Counted from the stretch's first letter, positions 37,097 to 45,911 are shown. The stretch: DNA of 64,000 nt from DASQEH01 sp038237745 (GCA_038237745.1 JBBRYJ010000011.1:17929-81928), one strand, 5' to 3'. Notes: generated from the sequence alone by a model not told the origin. Made by a program: numbers and translations.

Positions 37097-40000
37097 CTAG
37101 AAGTCGCTGTCGTTGTCTGTCTCGGTGTAGATCGTGGTGGCCGCGGCATTGCCGGCGATGTCTTTCGCGCCAATTGCCGGCGTCCAGGCAACATTGCCGA
37201 CGGCCGCTGCAACGGTCGGCGTGCCGCTTGGCGTGCCGATGGTGATGGTGAAGTTCGAGCCGCTCATGGTGAGGGTGGAGACCGTCCCGGTGAGTCCGAA
37301 CGTCATCGTGGCGGAGACGTAGTCGTTCCGCTTGAGGTTCACGCTGCCGAGCGGCAGAAGCGTGGTGTTGGTTGAGTTGTAGACCGTCAGCTTGTCGGTA
37401 CCGCTACCATTACCGTTCGTCGCGTGGACAACGACATTCTGGCTCGTCGCACCATTCCATCCAGCAATGATCGAGGCTGGGTCAATGGACTCGGAGTACG
37501 TCAGCGTGAAGGTGTCTCCCAGTTCGACCTTGCGGGCGATCCCGACGTTAGTCGTGGTGAAGCCGGTCCCGGTCGGCTTGGTCCGGTCGATGACGAACGC
37601 CGTGCTCGACGTGCCGGCGTTCCCCAGGCTGTCAGTCGCGCGCACGACCAGCGTGTAGGTGCCGTCGGCCATGAAGGTCGTCGCCGCCAACGCGTAAGTC
37701 CACGATGTCGTGCCCGTTGCGATGATCCAGTTCTGGCTCGGTGCGCTGAACGTGGTGCCCGTCAGGTAGAGCCCGGTGCTGGCCCGCTGCACGCTGACTT
37801 CGATCTTGCTTACGCTGCTGCGCGCGTCGGACGCGGTGCCGCAGATGTCACCTGTCCCGGCAAGGCAGCCGGCGTCCCACGTCGTATTGATGTAGGGGGT
37901 GCCGGCAACGGGGAATGTCGTGCCGATGGACGGCGCCGTTGCGTCCACCGTCCAGGTACGGCTGGTTGTCGCGCCAGTGTTGGAAGCGCCATCGATCGCC
38001 CGGACGTCGAAGGTGTGTGAGCCGTCCGTAAGCGCCCCGTAGGTCTTGGGGCTCGCGCACGTAACCCACGAGCCCGCATCGAGGCGGCACTCGAAGGTAG
38101 CCCCCGCCTCTGCGGTGAAGGAGAACGTGTCGCCGCCGGCGGTGGTGCCACTGGGGCCTGAGGTGATAGTCGGCGCCACGGGTGCCGTCCGGTCGATCGT
38201 CATGGTCACAGCGTCGATGGCGGTGAACCCTGTGTTGTCGGTGGCGCGAGCGTGCAAGGCGTAGCTGTCGTCAGCGGGGAACGACGCAGCGGTCATGTCG
38301 TAGGACCAGGCGGTGGTCCCCGTCGCCGCGAGGTAGACCTCGGTGGCGCTGCTGAAGCTTGTCCCGCTCCAGTACAGCGAGGTGCTGTTACGCCGGATGC
38401 TGACGGCGACTGCGGAGACGCTGCCCCCTGGGTCTGAGGCTGTACCGCACAGGTCGGCGGCCGGAGTACCGCACCCTGCGGCGTAGGTGGTGTTGTTATA
38501 CGTGGCGCCGGCGTTGGGGAAGCTGATGCTGATGCTGGGCAGGCCGACGTCGACGGTCCAGGTGTAGGAGGCGATCGTGCTGACGTTGCCGGCCGCGTCC
38601 GTGGCGCGGACGCTGAAGGTGTGCGAGCCGTTGCTAAGGCCGGTGTAGTCCGCGGGGGTCGTACAGGTGGCCCACAGCGCGGAGTCCAACCGGCAATCGG
38701 CCCCGGTCCCGGCCTCGGTGTCGCTGAAGCCGAACTGGGCGAAGGGACCACCGGGGTTGCTGGGGGCCTGGTTGATCTGCGGGGTGGGAGGGGCGACAGT
38801 GTCGAGAGTCAGGTCCACACCACCGACACCGGTGTTGCCAACGGCGTCGGTAGCTTGCCACCTCACGGTGTAGCCACCGTCGGTGGGAAAGCTGGTGCCG
38901 GCGAAGCCGTACGACCAGGAGGCGGTCCCAGCGGCGGCGAGCCAGGTCTCGGTGGTGGCAGCGAAGGAGCTCCCGTCCCAATAGCGGTTCGTGCTGACCC
39001 GCCGGATGCTGATGGCGACAGTTGTGAGTCCGCTGCCGACGTCGCTGGCCGTACCGCACATGTCGCCGGTGGCCGCAGTCCCGCAGCCAGCGATCCAACC
39101 AGCGAGGTTGTAGCCAGTGGCAGTCGGGAAGGTCATGGATGCGGTGGGCGCGGTGGCGTCGACTGTCCAGGTCGTCGACGCCGTTGTGCTGATGTTCCCC
39201 GCCCCGTCGACCGCACGCACAGTCACCGTGTGTGACCCGTGCAAGAGGTTGTCGTACGTCTGCGGGCTCGAGCAGGAGGCGAACGCGCCGCTGTCCAGCT
39301 TGCACTCGAAGCCGGCGGTGGAGTCGGCCGTGGTGAAGGTCAGAGTCGCCGACGGCCCACTGGTCGCCGGTGGCACGCTGGTCAGGGTGGGCGCCGCGGG
39401 CGCCGTCCGGTCGATGGTGATCGTGCGCGAGTCGTAGCCCCGGTTGTTGGCGGCGTCGGTGGCACGCGCCCGAACGGTGTAGCCGCCCTCGGAGAAGGCG
39501 CTCGCCAGGAAGGCGTACGTCCAGTCTGCGGTGCCTGTGGCGGCGGCCCATGTCTCGGGTGTGGCGGAGAAGCTCGTGCCGTTCCAGTACTTGTTATCGC
39601 TAAGGCGACGCACGCTAACGTCGACCGCCGTGACGCCGACGTCGTCGTCTCCGGTGCCGCAGATGTCACCGGTCGAGGCGGTGCCGCAGCCGGCGTTGAA
39701 GCCGCTGTCGTTGTACAGACCAGCGACCGTGGGGAAGGCAATGGAAATGGTAGGGATCGTCAGGTTGACGGTCCAGGTGTACGACGTCGTCGCGCTGACG
39801 TTGCCCACCGAGTCAGTCGCGCGGACGTTGAAGGTGTGTGATCCCGCGGTCAGAGGAGTGTAGTCCACCGGGCTGCCGCAGGAGGCGAACGCGGCCCCGT
39901 CGAGGTTGCAGTCGAGCGTCGCCGTGGCTTCGGCCTCGGTGAACGCGAAGGTCACCGTGTCGCCGCTGGGGGAAGCCGGGGTGAGGGTGAGCACAGGCAC

Positions 40001-40735
40001 CGGCGGGGGCGTGCTGTCCACGACGATGCCGGCGCTGGCCGAGACGCCGCTAGGCGACGCCACCGCGTAGATCGTATGAGCGCCCTCGCTCGTACCAGCC
40101 GGCACGGTGATGGACACCGCGCCACCACCGCCGGCGGGAATGGTCGCGGGGGTTGCGCTTCCGGCCAGGCTTCCCGTGAGAATAGTGCCGCCGGTGCTGT
40201 CCAGACGGTATTGAAGGGTCTCGCCGCCGATTAAGCCGGCGGCGGTACCGGTAAGTAATGTGCCCGGCTTTGCCGTCGTCGACGTGAGGACCAAGGTTGG
40301 CGCCGCCACTGTGATGGAGCTGCTCTTCGCGCTTTCGGCGCCACTCCAGTTGGTAGCGAAGAGCGGTGTCACGGAGTAGACCCACTGTCCGGCCGGGACG
40401 CTGCTCTCAGTACACGTCGTGGCCGCGACGGTGCCCGTGCACGCCGACAGCATGGTCTGCGCCGTGAGCGTCGCGACGTCATACCGCTTGACCCTGTAAC
40501 CGGCCACAGCGTTCCCGTTCGACAAGGTGCTCGCTGCCCAGTTGACCGTGACTGTCCTCCCCACGGCGTTCACCGTGGGAGTCGCACCCTGGTTGACCGT
40601 CACGGTTGCGGAGGCGCCATTGCCGCCGGGGATGGAACCCTCGGTCCAGAATGCCCATCCCGTGCCGACCGTGAGGGCGTAGGCGATCAGGACCCCGACC
40701 AGCCGCAGCAGCGTTTTCCGGTGTACTCGGGTCAC
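37097..40735 (-). CDS. Large exported repeat protein with SipW/TasA-like leader (putative adhesin)
   Basis: 1212 residues. The leader LRLVGVLIAYALTVGTGWA is followed by FWTEGSIPGGNG, close to the AYWT leaders of the three upstream proteins. A fibronectin III-like domain at about 50-145 (TVTVNWAASTLSNGNAVAGY) and an Ig-like segment follow, then four repeats of about 200 residues (about 243-1045). Each repeat has two cysteine pairs (LDCNLDGAAFASC, AGCGTASTGDICG) and ATDAAGN-type motifs. The tail (1046-1212) has a Big/SwmB-like segment. There is no LPXTG motif or C-terminal helix. The GTG start overlaps the stop of the preceding gene (GTGA). I infer a surface or matrix protein. Confidence 0.82.
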   Translation of the reverse strand: MTRVHRKTLLRLVGVLIAYALTVGTGWAFWTEGSIPGGNGASATVTVNQGATPTVNAVGRTVTVNWAASTLSNGNAVAGYRVKRYDVATLTAQTMLSACTGTVAATTCTESSVPAGQWVYSVTPLFATNWSGAESAKSSSITVAAPTLVLTSTTAKPGTLLTGTAAGLIGGETLQYRLDSTGGTILTGSLAGSATPATIPAGGGGAVSITVPAGTSEGAHTIYAVASPSGVSASAGIVVDSTPPPVPVLTLTPASPSGDTVTFAFTEAEATATLDCNLDGAAFASCGSPVDYTPLTAGSHTFNVRATDSVGNVSATTSYTWTVNLTIPTISIAFPTVAGLYNDSGFNAGCGTASTGDICGTGDDDVGVTAVDVSVRRLSDNKYWNGTSFSATPETWAAATGTADWTYAFLASAFSEGGYTVRARATDAANNRGYDSRTITIDRTAPAAPTLTSVPPATSGPSATLTFTTADSTAGFECKLDSGAFASCSSPQTYDNLLHGSHTVTVRAVDGAGNISTTASTTWTVDATAPTASMTFPTATGYNLAGWIAGCGTAATGDMCGTASDVGSGLTTVAISIRRVSTNRYWDGSSFAATTETWLAAAGTASWSYGFAGTSFPTDGGYTVRWQATDAVGNTGVGGVDLTLDTVAPPTPQINQAPSNPGGPFAQFGFSDTEAGTGADCRLDSALWATCTTPADYTGLSNGSHTFSVRATDAAGNVSTIASYTWTVDVGLPSISISFPNAGATYNNTTYAAGCGTPAADLCGTASDPGGSVSAVAVSIRRNSTSLYWSGTSFSSATEVYLAATGTTAWSYDMTAASFPADDSYALHARATDNTGFTAIDAVTMTIDRTAPVAPTITSGPSGTTAGGDTFSFTAEAGATFECRLDAGSWVTCASPKTYGALTDGSHTFDVRAIDGASNTGATTSRTWTVDATAPSIGTTFPVAGTPYINTTWDAGCLAGTGDICGTASDARSSVSKIEVSVQRASTGLYLTGTTFSAPSQNWIIATGTTSWTYALAATTFMADGTYTLVVRATDSLGNAGTSSTAFVIDRTKPTGTGFTTTNVGIARKVELGDTFTLTYSESIDPASIIAGWNGATSQNVVVHATNGNGSGTDKLTVYNSTNTTLLPLGSVNLKRNDYVSATMTFGLTGTVSTLTMSGSNFTITIGTPSGTPTVAAAVGNVAWTPAIGAKDIAGNAAATTIYTETDNDSDF
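37600..40010 (-). repeat. Four roughly 600-bp coding repeats in the large exported protein
   Basis: The units run at about 40010-39405, 39405-38810, 38805-38190 and 38185-37595. Each encodes one Ig-like part with an LDxGxWxxC loop and GSHTFxVRAxD, and one part with SIRRxSTxxYWxGTSF and TWTYxF. The units are clearly paralogous but have diverged, so they are not recent copies. Confidence 0.85.
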
Positions 40736-41229
40736 GGTCCGGCCGTTACGTAGACGGTGGTGTTTGCGCCTTGACAGGCGTTCGCCGCGCCGACACCCAT
40801 CGCCAACGCATTCGTCAACGTGACGGGCAGGGCGCCGTTCACGGCACCGACCTTGGCGGGTACGGTCCAGCCGGCCCCGCCGTTCGTCTGTGCAGTGAAG
40901 CTCAGCGTCGCCACTGCACAGGCAGAGTGACCGGCATCGACGGCGAACCCGCCGGTCCCTTGGCCCGTGGCGAGCATCAGCGACCCGATGAACACGGGGG
41001 AAGCATTCGGGTTGGAGACGGTGAGGACGACGTTGGCCTGTCCACCCGGGTAGAGCGACGCCGAGGGCGTCCCGGGGCTCACGCTCACGGCCACGGTGGT
41101 CCCCGTCGTGCCAGAACCGGTACCGCTGCCGGATCCGCGCCAGTACGCATTGGCGATACCGCCGAGGCCCACCGCGAGGCCGATCAGGAGGCAGGTCAGC
41201 ATCACCCGTCCGGGCGTGCGACAGCCCAT
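40732..41229 (-). CDS. Exported SipW-leader-type protein, third of four
   Basis: 165 residues. ATG 41229 (MGCRTPGRVM) shares a base with the preceding stop (TGATG). The leader LLIGLAVGLGGIANAYWRGSGSG is cut in half here for length: LLIGLAVGLGGIANA then YWRGSGSG. A beta-rich domain follows with VVLTVSNPNASPVFIGSL and two cysteines, HSACAVATL and NACQGANTTVYV. The same core plan and cysteine placement recur in the two genes upstream, so the three are paralogues. I do not recognise a named family beyond a resemblance to TasA/CalY-type leaders. Confidence 0.78.
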   Translation of the reverse strand: MGCRTPGRVMLTCLLIGLAVGLGGIANAYWRGSGSGTGSGTTGTTVAVSVSPGTPSASLYPGGQANVVLTVSNPNASPVFIGSLMLATGQGTGGFAVDAGHSACAVATLSFTAQTNGGAGWTVPAKVGAVNGALPVTLTNALAMGVGAANACQGANTTVYVTAGP

Positions 41230-41738
41230 CAGTGGCTCGTTGTCCCGAAAGCAGTGTAGGCGAGCGTCAGCGATGCCTTCTTGCACCCGTCCTGGTCGGC
41301 TGAAGTGTTCAGCATGCCCACGCGTGGCCACATGTCCTTGGCGAGATCGAGTCTGCGGAGACTGGTCCCCTTGTGGTCGCCGAGCTCGACCTGAAGACTG
41401 CCCGGTGCCTGCTGGACCGCGAAGTCGTCCAAAGTGCAGGGGAGGCTGTGGGTGGCCCGGGGGGCGCTGACCGCCCGCACCGTCACCTTGATGCGCGAAG
41501 CGGTCAAGGAGAAGCCGTTGGGGTTCCTGAGCTTGAGGTTCAGGCGCACCATGACGCCCGGCGAGATCGGCCGCTGGGTGTGGCCAGAGATGGCGAACGA
41601 CACGATCGTGCCGCCAAGATCGGCGCCTCCGGATCCGCTACCGCCAGTGATCTGCCCCGACTGCGGGGCAGCGGATAGGACGTGCGCCAGGACGAGGCCG
41701 CCGATCAGTACGGTCGTGCCCGCGAGCGCGACGTGCAC
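41229..41738 (-). CDS. Exported SipW-leader-type protein, second of four
   Basis: 169 residues. I place the start at GTG 41738 because TAGGAGC lies eight bases upstream; the open frame further upstream runs through the palindrome at 41813 and into the previous gene. One N-terminal helix (GTTVLIGGLVLAHVLSA) is followed by TGGSGSGG and a beta-rich domain with LNLKLRNPNGFSL. Its cysteines are in HSLPCTLDDF and in DQDGCKKASLTLAY, the latter matching NQDACKNATVNLAY of the first protein. It lacks the aromatic YW after the leader. Confidence 0.75.
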   Translation of the reverse strand: MHVALAGTTVLIGGLVLAHVLSAAPQSGQITGGSGSGGADLGGTIVSFAISGHTQRPISPGVMVRLNLKLRNPNGFSLTASRIKVTVRAVSAPRATHSLPCTLDDFAVQQAPGSLQVELGDHKGTSLRRLDLAKDMWPRVGMLNTSADQDGCKKASLTLAYTAFGTTSH

Positions 41739-41812
41739 GTGCGCAAAGCTCCTAATCTCGGCCTCCCCGGCACCTCGGCAACGGACATCACAGCTTCCGG
41801 ATTCTGCAAGAA

Positions 41813-41852
41813 AGGTGGATGGGAGAGGGCGGCCGCCCTCTCCCATCCACCT
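41813..41852 (-). terminator. 40-bp perfect palindrome, probable terminator or attenuator
   Basis: Twenty-base arms (41813-41832 and 41833-41852) are perfectly complementary around a GGCC centre; the arm reads AGGTGGATGGGAGAGGGCGG. On the minus strand it is followed by TTTCTTG. It lies 15 bp after the stop of the first exported-protein gene and before the start of the second. It probably stops or reduces transcription into the three downstream genes, favouring the first gene. Confidence 0.8.
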
Positions 41853-41866
41853 CGTCAAACGATCGA

Positions 41867-42343
41867 TCAGGCGATGACGTAAGCAAGGTTGACTGTGGCG
41901 TTCTTGCAAGCGTCCTGGTTGGTCACCTTGTTGTTGAACTTGATCGTCGCACCGCTCCACGCACCGGTACCGGTGCCCGACGCCACTTCGGCGTTGACGG
42001 TCGCGACCGGGGTGGCGAGGGTGTAGTCGGACGCGTCGCAGGTCCCTGCCGGGGCGCCACTGGCCTTCACCACACTGGAGATGCTGGCGGTCACGGTGGC
42101 CACGTAGACCGGGCCGCTGTTGGCGTTGTTGAAGTTGCCAGTGAGAGCCTGAGCTGAGTCACCCGGAGCCATCGCGGTGACGGTGCTGGTCTGCACCGCC
42201 ACGATCGCGGCGTTGGTGCCGGTTGCCGCCGTGCCCGTTCCCGAGCCGCCAGCGGTCCAGTAGGCGAAGGCCACACCTGCGCCGACGACGAGAACAAGGG
42301 TTGCTGTGACAATGACAACGATCTTCTTGGAGATGGTGCGCAT
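41867..42343 (-). CDS. Exported SipW-leader-type protein, first of four
   Basis: 158 residues. ATG 42343 (MRTISKKIVVIV) is supported by AGGAG eight bases upstream; an ATG at 42364 is also in frame. The leader ends VGAGVAFA and is followed by YWTAGGSGTGTAATG, like SipW-processed TasA/CalY leaders. The mature part is Ala/Thr/Val-rich and beta-rich, with NNANSGPVYVATVTASI and cysteines in GTCDASDYTL and NQDACKNATVNLAY. Position before the strong palindrome suggests it is the most abundant product, a possible major fibre subunit (inference). Confidence 0.8.
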   Translation of the reverse strand: MRTISKKIVVIVTATLVLVVGAGVAFAYWTAGGSGTGTAATGTNAAIVAVQTSTVTAMAPGDSAQALTGNFNNANSGPVYVATVTASISSVVKASGAPAGTCDASDYTLATPVATVNAEVASGTGTGAWSGATIKFNNKVTNQDACKNATVNLAYVIA

Positions 42344-42949
42344 GATTGAACTCCTGTGAGTCATGGTGGGTTTCGATGGACACCTTCACGCATGCAAGCT
42401 GGCGCTGAGTTCCGGCGACCGCCCAACCACACATCACTAAACGTAGTCAAATGACTGCTCTCTGTCATCCTCCTTTCGGCCGGTTTCCAGCACCAAAGGG
42501 TCGATGTCCACAAAACGGCCGGTGATCTGAGGTGGCGGTCAGGGGAAGGGACGCCCGACGCGTCCAGTGACAGCAACTCAGCCCCCACGGCCGCAAGCGA
42601 CCCGCTCTACCGGATCCGAAACGCGCTAGCCGGGGCAGAAATCACCGGACCGGCAGCTCGGCCGGATCGAGGCTGAACTCCAGGCCGGATCGCCTACTCC
42701 ATCGACACGCGGATGAAGTCCCGCCTGGCTGTCGCAGCCCTGCACAACGCCGCAGCCCGCCGCCGCGTTGACGGCAGCGAGGTCGCCGGCTGCGTGGTCC
42801 AAGGTCGCGTTACGCCGCGAATCGCCCCCAGAGGACGGGGCAAACGCCGATCGCGGCGTGTTCGGATGACGCCGCGAGCCCTTGGCGCAATGTCAGGGCA
42901 GCGCCACGAACCGGCGGAGGAAGGACCGCGCGCTGGACGTGTCGAGGCG
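42344..42949. other. Intergenic region with IS remnant
   Basis: No intact gene. The end near 42344-42480 should contain the promoter of the exported-protein operon; on the minus strand TTGACT occurs near 42450 but no good -10 box is at standard spacing. A short IS3-like coding remnant is at 42680-42815. The segment 42816-42892 has no assigned content, and 42893-42949 is the former 3' end of the protease gene. Confidence 0.5.
42680..42815 (+). mobile_element. IS3-family transposase remnant
   Basis: Plus-strand frame 2 reads GRIAYSID-TRMKSRLAVAALHNAAARR and then GSEVAGCVVQ, which closely resembles the DDE segment of IS3-type OrfB just before the HSDRGSQ motif. The frame has a stop immediately upstream and loses similarity after VVQ. 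Only about 45 codons remain. Confidence 0.6.
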
Positions 42950-43648
42950 CTAGTCGACGTTCGTGGCCCGACAGAGCGCGTCCCCGGTGATGGTGACGGC
43001 AGCCACCGTCTGCGAGTGGCCGAGGAAGTTCGGGCCGCCGGAGTCTCCGTAACATGTACCGCCGTCGCCGGTTGCAGGGTTCATCGACACCCGAAGCCAG
43101 GAGGGAGTGACGGCGTTCAGGCTACCCACTGCCGTCATGCGCACGTCATCGTAGAGGTACCGGTGGCCACCGGGACCGTTGGTCACCTTGTAGGCGCCGT
43201 ATCCGACCGAGGTGATTCTTCGGCCATGTGAGAGGGACGAGAGTGAGCCCGCCGCAGGAAGCCTGGCCGGTGAGACTCCCGCAACAGGACGGTCCAGCAC
43301 GACGACGGCGATGTCGTGCGGGTCACTCTGCCGGAACCCGTAACGGGGGTCGCCATGAAAAGTGCCGACGTATGTCGCGTCCCCGTCCTGGTACGAGGTC
43401 GAGAACGTCACGCGGACCCGCTCGTCGCCACCCTCGTCACAGTGCGCGGCGGTCAGAAAGACGTAAGGGCTGATCAGCGTCCCCGAGCAGTAGATCCATG
43501 TCCCGTCGGAGTAGGCCTTATCGGCCACCAGGCCGCCGACGCTCGGGTGACTGGCCCCGTCGGGTGAACCCGATGTGATCGCCGCCACTGGTGCGGCGAC
43601 GGACAGACAGGCAAGAGCCGCCAGGACAACACCGAGACGCCGAACCAA
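42950..43648 (-). CDS. Secreted trypsin-like serine protease, ends at an in-frame amber codon
   Basis: S1 family protease with a TTG start supported by AAAGGAG seven bases upstream. The signal peptide ends near AAPVAAITSG. The triad is His in LTAAHCDEGG, Asp in DPHDIAVVVLD and Ser in CYGDSGGP, all intact. The frame stops at TAG (42952-42950) after ATNVD, but it remains open for 18 more sense codons (RLDTSSARSFLRRFVALP) to a TGA at 42893, which look like the normal C-terminus. A Tyr codon TAC changed to TAG would explain it. The last helix of the fold may be missing. Confidence 0.85.
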   Translation of the reverse strand: MVRRLGVVLAALACLSVAAPVAAITSGSPDGASHPSVGGLVADKAYSDGTWIYCSGTLISPYVFLTAAHCDEGGDERVRVTFSTSYQDGDATYVGTFHGDPRYGFRQSDPHDIAVVVLDRPVAGVSPARLPAAGSLSSLSHGRRITSVGYGAYKVTNGPGGHRYLYDDVRMTAVGSLNAVTPSWLRVSMNPATGDGGTCYGDSGGPNFLGHSQTVAAVTITGDALCRATNVD

Positions 43649-44090
43649 TCAGGGCTCCTTTCGGGGGCGTCGGGATCGATCCAACGCACGTCGACCGCAG
43701 CATAGCGTCACTGGTTCGCGATGCTTCCGCGGCGAACCAGCACCGCAACCGGGTGGTGTCCAACAGTTTCATCGGGTTCCATGAGTCCAAGAGCCGTTGG
43801 TTCTCCGTCCAGACCAGCACGCCACTCGCCCGCCGAGCAGGGCTCGCAGCCAAGACTCTCGGTTGCTCGATCAACCTGTTCGCGACCCACTCCAGACGCG
43901 TTCGCTTGTACGCGCAGCGTCCGAGATCGACTCTGAAGCGCGGCCGACCCTGCTCAACCACCCGCCTCATCTCGGCGGAGACTCGACCCACCAGGTAGAC
44001 GATCAGATGATGACTGTCCCCTGGCACCTGTGCCACTTCGCCGAAGTTGGGTTGCCTCACCGCAACCCGGGTGAGCCGACGACGGTACAT
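43518..44090 (-). CDS. Hypothetical protein, doubtful
   Basis: An open frame with protein-like composition: MYRRRLTRVAVRQPNFGEVA, then HHLIVYLVGRVSAEMRR and SGVLVWTENQRLLDSW. The last 130 bp run into the protease gene on the same strand in another frame, so the true end is probably earlier and lost by mutation, or the frame is not a gene. I recognise no family. Confidence 0.3.
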   Translation of the reverse strand: MYRRRLTRVAVRQPNFGEVAQVPGDSHHLIVYLVGRVSAEMRRVVEQGRPRFRVDLGRCAYKRTRLEWVANRLIEQPRVLAASPARRASGVLVWTENQRLLDSWNPMKLLDTTRLRCWFAAEASRTSDAMLRSTCVGSIPTPPKGALIGSASRCCPGGSCLSVRRRTSGGDHIGFTRRGQSPERRRPGGR

Positions 44091-44341
44091 GACGTCTGCA
44101 GATGCGGTGCTGGCGCTCACCGGACCCATAGTCACGTCGGCTACGTCTGCTCGGTTCACGATCGTCATCGCGGTTGCGGCGCCGCCGCCGGCCAAGCCAC
44201 CTCAGCGACCAGCACCATGTGCAGCCGTAGGTACCTTCTCAGACTCTCAAGCGACTCATGGGGTCTGCGTATCACACAGGTGGTGCGCCGAGTGCCTCGT
44301 ATCGGGCTCCAGGGATTTGACTGGCAACCGCCCAACAAGCC

Positions 44342-45036
44342 CTATCTCCGTGCGATTGCTCGTGCATACCCGGCGAACGCGAGCGTGGTCGAGACGCTTC
44401 CCTCTCGAGGAACCGCGTCCGGGTCGAAGCCAAGCGCACGGTCTTCGTCCGCCTGGCGAAAGAGTGGCTGCCAGCGCGGCTCCAGATTTTCGCCTGCCCA
44501 CACGAGGGCTGACTTCTTGGAGGCGACCTGTCCGCTATCGAGGGTGTAGAGCATGCGGCACAACGTGGTGACGGCATATCTCTGCGCCCAGGCGATGTCG
44601 AGCGAGATCCAACCCTGTTTGTCGCTGAGTGCCGTCGGGATGTCTCGACGCATCCTTTGTCTCAGCGCGTCCGACCACTGCATCTGTCGCCAGCCGTGAT
44701 CGACGTACAGCCACGGCACTCCAAGTCCGCGTAGAGAACTGAGCTGGGCGAGCTGTGGGTAGGAGCCTTCCAGGTGCCTGCTCCAGTGCTCCTGGCGGGT
44801 GGGGAGCTGGTCGTGGAGGACGCGCAGAGCTGCTTCCTGCTCCGGGATGATCGGCCCCGCCACAGGAATGAGGAAGTCGCAGTCGCTCTGCATGTCGGCG
44901 TCACCAACGGCGAGCGAGCCCTGGAGGTAAGCACCGACGCCCGCCCGACCAGTTCGGCCAGGAGTCGGTTCAACTCCGGGAAACGGGTCGGCTGTCGTGG
45001 GTGATCACTCGTCGCTGACCTGAATGCGGCCCTCAC
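44342..45036 (-). pseudogene. Nucleotidyltransferase (aminoglycoside adenylyltransferase-like), frameshifted
   Basis: The downstream frame has GAYLQGSLAVGDADMQSDCD with the nucleotidyltransferase GS...DxD motif, then the DUF4111-type C-terminal part (WISLDIAWAQRYAVTTLCRM). Its natural N-terminus, RFPELNRLLAELVGRAS, is in another frame. The shift is at about 44936-44940 and is of the one-base-missing type; a few residues usual between the two segments also seem absent. As it stands, no frame encodes the whole enzyme. Confidence 0.7.
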
Positions 45037-45062
45037 CTCGCTTGTGCTGCCCCTGGGCCGTC

Positions 45063-45836
45063 TCAGGGGAGGTCTTCCCGCCTCACGACAACCGCCTTGT
45101 GGTCGGAGCCGTTGGTGAGCAGAGTCACCGAGGTCGAAAGGCCGGGGCCGTGCACATCATCGATCTTGCGGCGCGAACCCAGGGTGCCGGGTCCGCTCTC
45201 TCGTCCCTCCCATGCCGACGTGAGGCCGGCGAGACGCAGGCCATCGAAGTTCGAATCCCCCATCGCGTACACCACGTGGCCGAGAGCCAGTTGTTCGCCG
45301 ACGATCCGACCGAGGTTCCGTACCTCCCGCTGGTGTCGAGCCACGAGCAGGGGACGGTCCTGTCGGTACCGCCCGCGCGTCTGCACGCCCGGGACCAGAT
45401 GGAAGTTCACCACGCTGACCGTCCGAACGCGTCGGTTGTCGCGGAATACTGCGACGGTCGCGATCCGCAAGGGCAGGATCGGTACCGGCCGGACGCCCCG
45501 GTCCGATCGCCCGAACCAGCCGAGGATCCGGGAACGGAACTCGACCAGCTCGAAGCGATCCGCTCGTGCGCCCACCGGGCACCCACCCAGTAGCGGGCTG
45601 ACCCACACATACTCGGGAGATCGCCCCGAGACGCCGCGCCCGGACCGGCTCCCGCGCATAAGGCGCACCCGCAGAGTTCCGGTCTCGCGCAGCAGCCGTT
45701 GGCGCGACAAGCCCCATTCCTGCAAGCCGACCAGATCCGGCTCGCCGTCCAGAATCCCCCGAAGGGCCTCTCGAGCATCGGCGAGCCGCACCGTGCACAG
45801 CACGTTGGCAGTCACGACGTCGGTATGGCGGGTCAC
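45063..45836 (-). CDS. Endonuclease/exonuclease/phosphatase family protein
   Basis: 257 residues from GTG 45836 (VTRHTDVVTANVL). The fold is shown by VGLQEWGL (metal-binding Glu), VVNFHLVPGVQT, YAMGDSNFDGL and NGSDHKAVVV (terminal Asp-His). There is no signal peptide. The substrate, DNA or a phosphoester, is unknown. It is divergent from the lipoprotein gene. Confidence 0.82.
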   Translation of the reverse strand: MTRHTDVVTANVLCTVRLADAREALRGILDGEPDLVGLQEWGLSRQRLLRETGTLRVRLMRGSRSGRGVSGRSPEYVWVSPLLGGCPVGARADRFELVEFRSRILGWFGRSDRGVRPVPILPLRIATVAVFRDNRRVRTVSVVNFHLVPGVQTRGRYRQDRPLLVARHQREVRNLGRIVGEQLALGHVVYAMGDSNFDGLRLAGLTSAWEGRESGPGTLGSRRKIDDVHGPGLSTSVTLLTNGSDHKAVVVRREDLP

Positions 45837-45911
45837 CGGTCCAGTCTCACGCGAAACAGAAGTAAGCGGCACCCGACGGAACCTGAGGAGGTTCTCGGCC
45901 GTCCTACCACG

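Noticed and set aside
42713..43231. Plus-strand gene of 172 codons
   Set aside because: Only the first 35 codons resemble an IS3 transposase; the remainder is antisense to the protease gene.
44662..45036. Separate small gene upstream of the nucleotidyltransferase
   Set aside because: Only its first part (FPELNRLLAELVGRAS) is protein-like and is the missing N-terminus of the downstream frame; the rest is a shadow.
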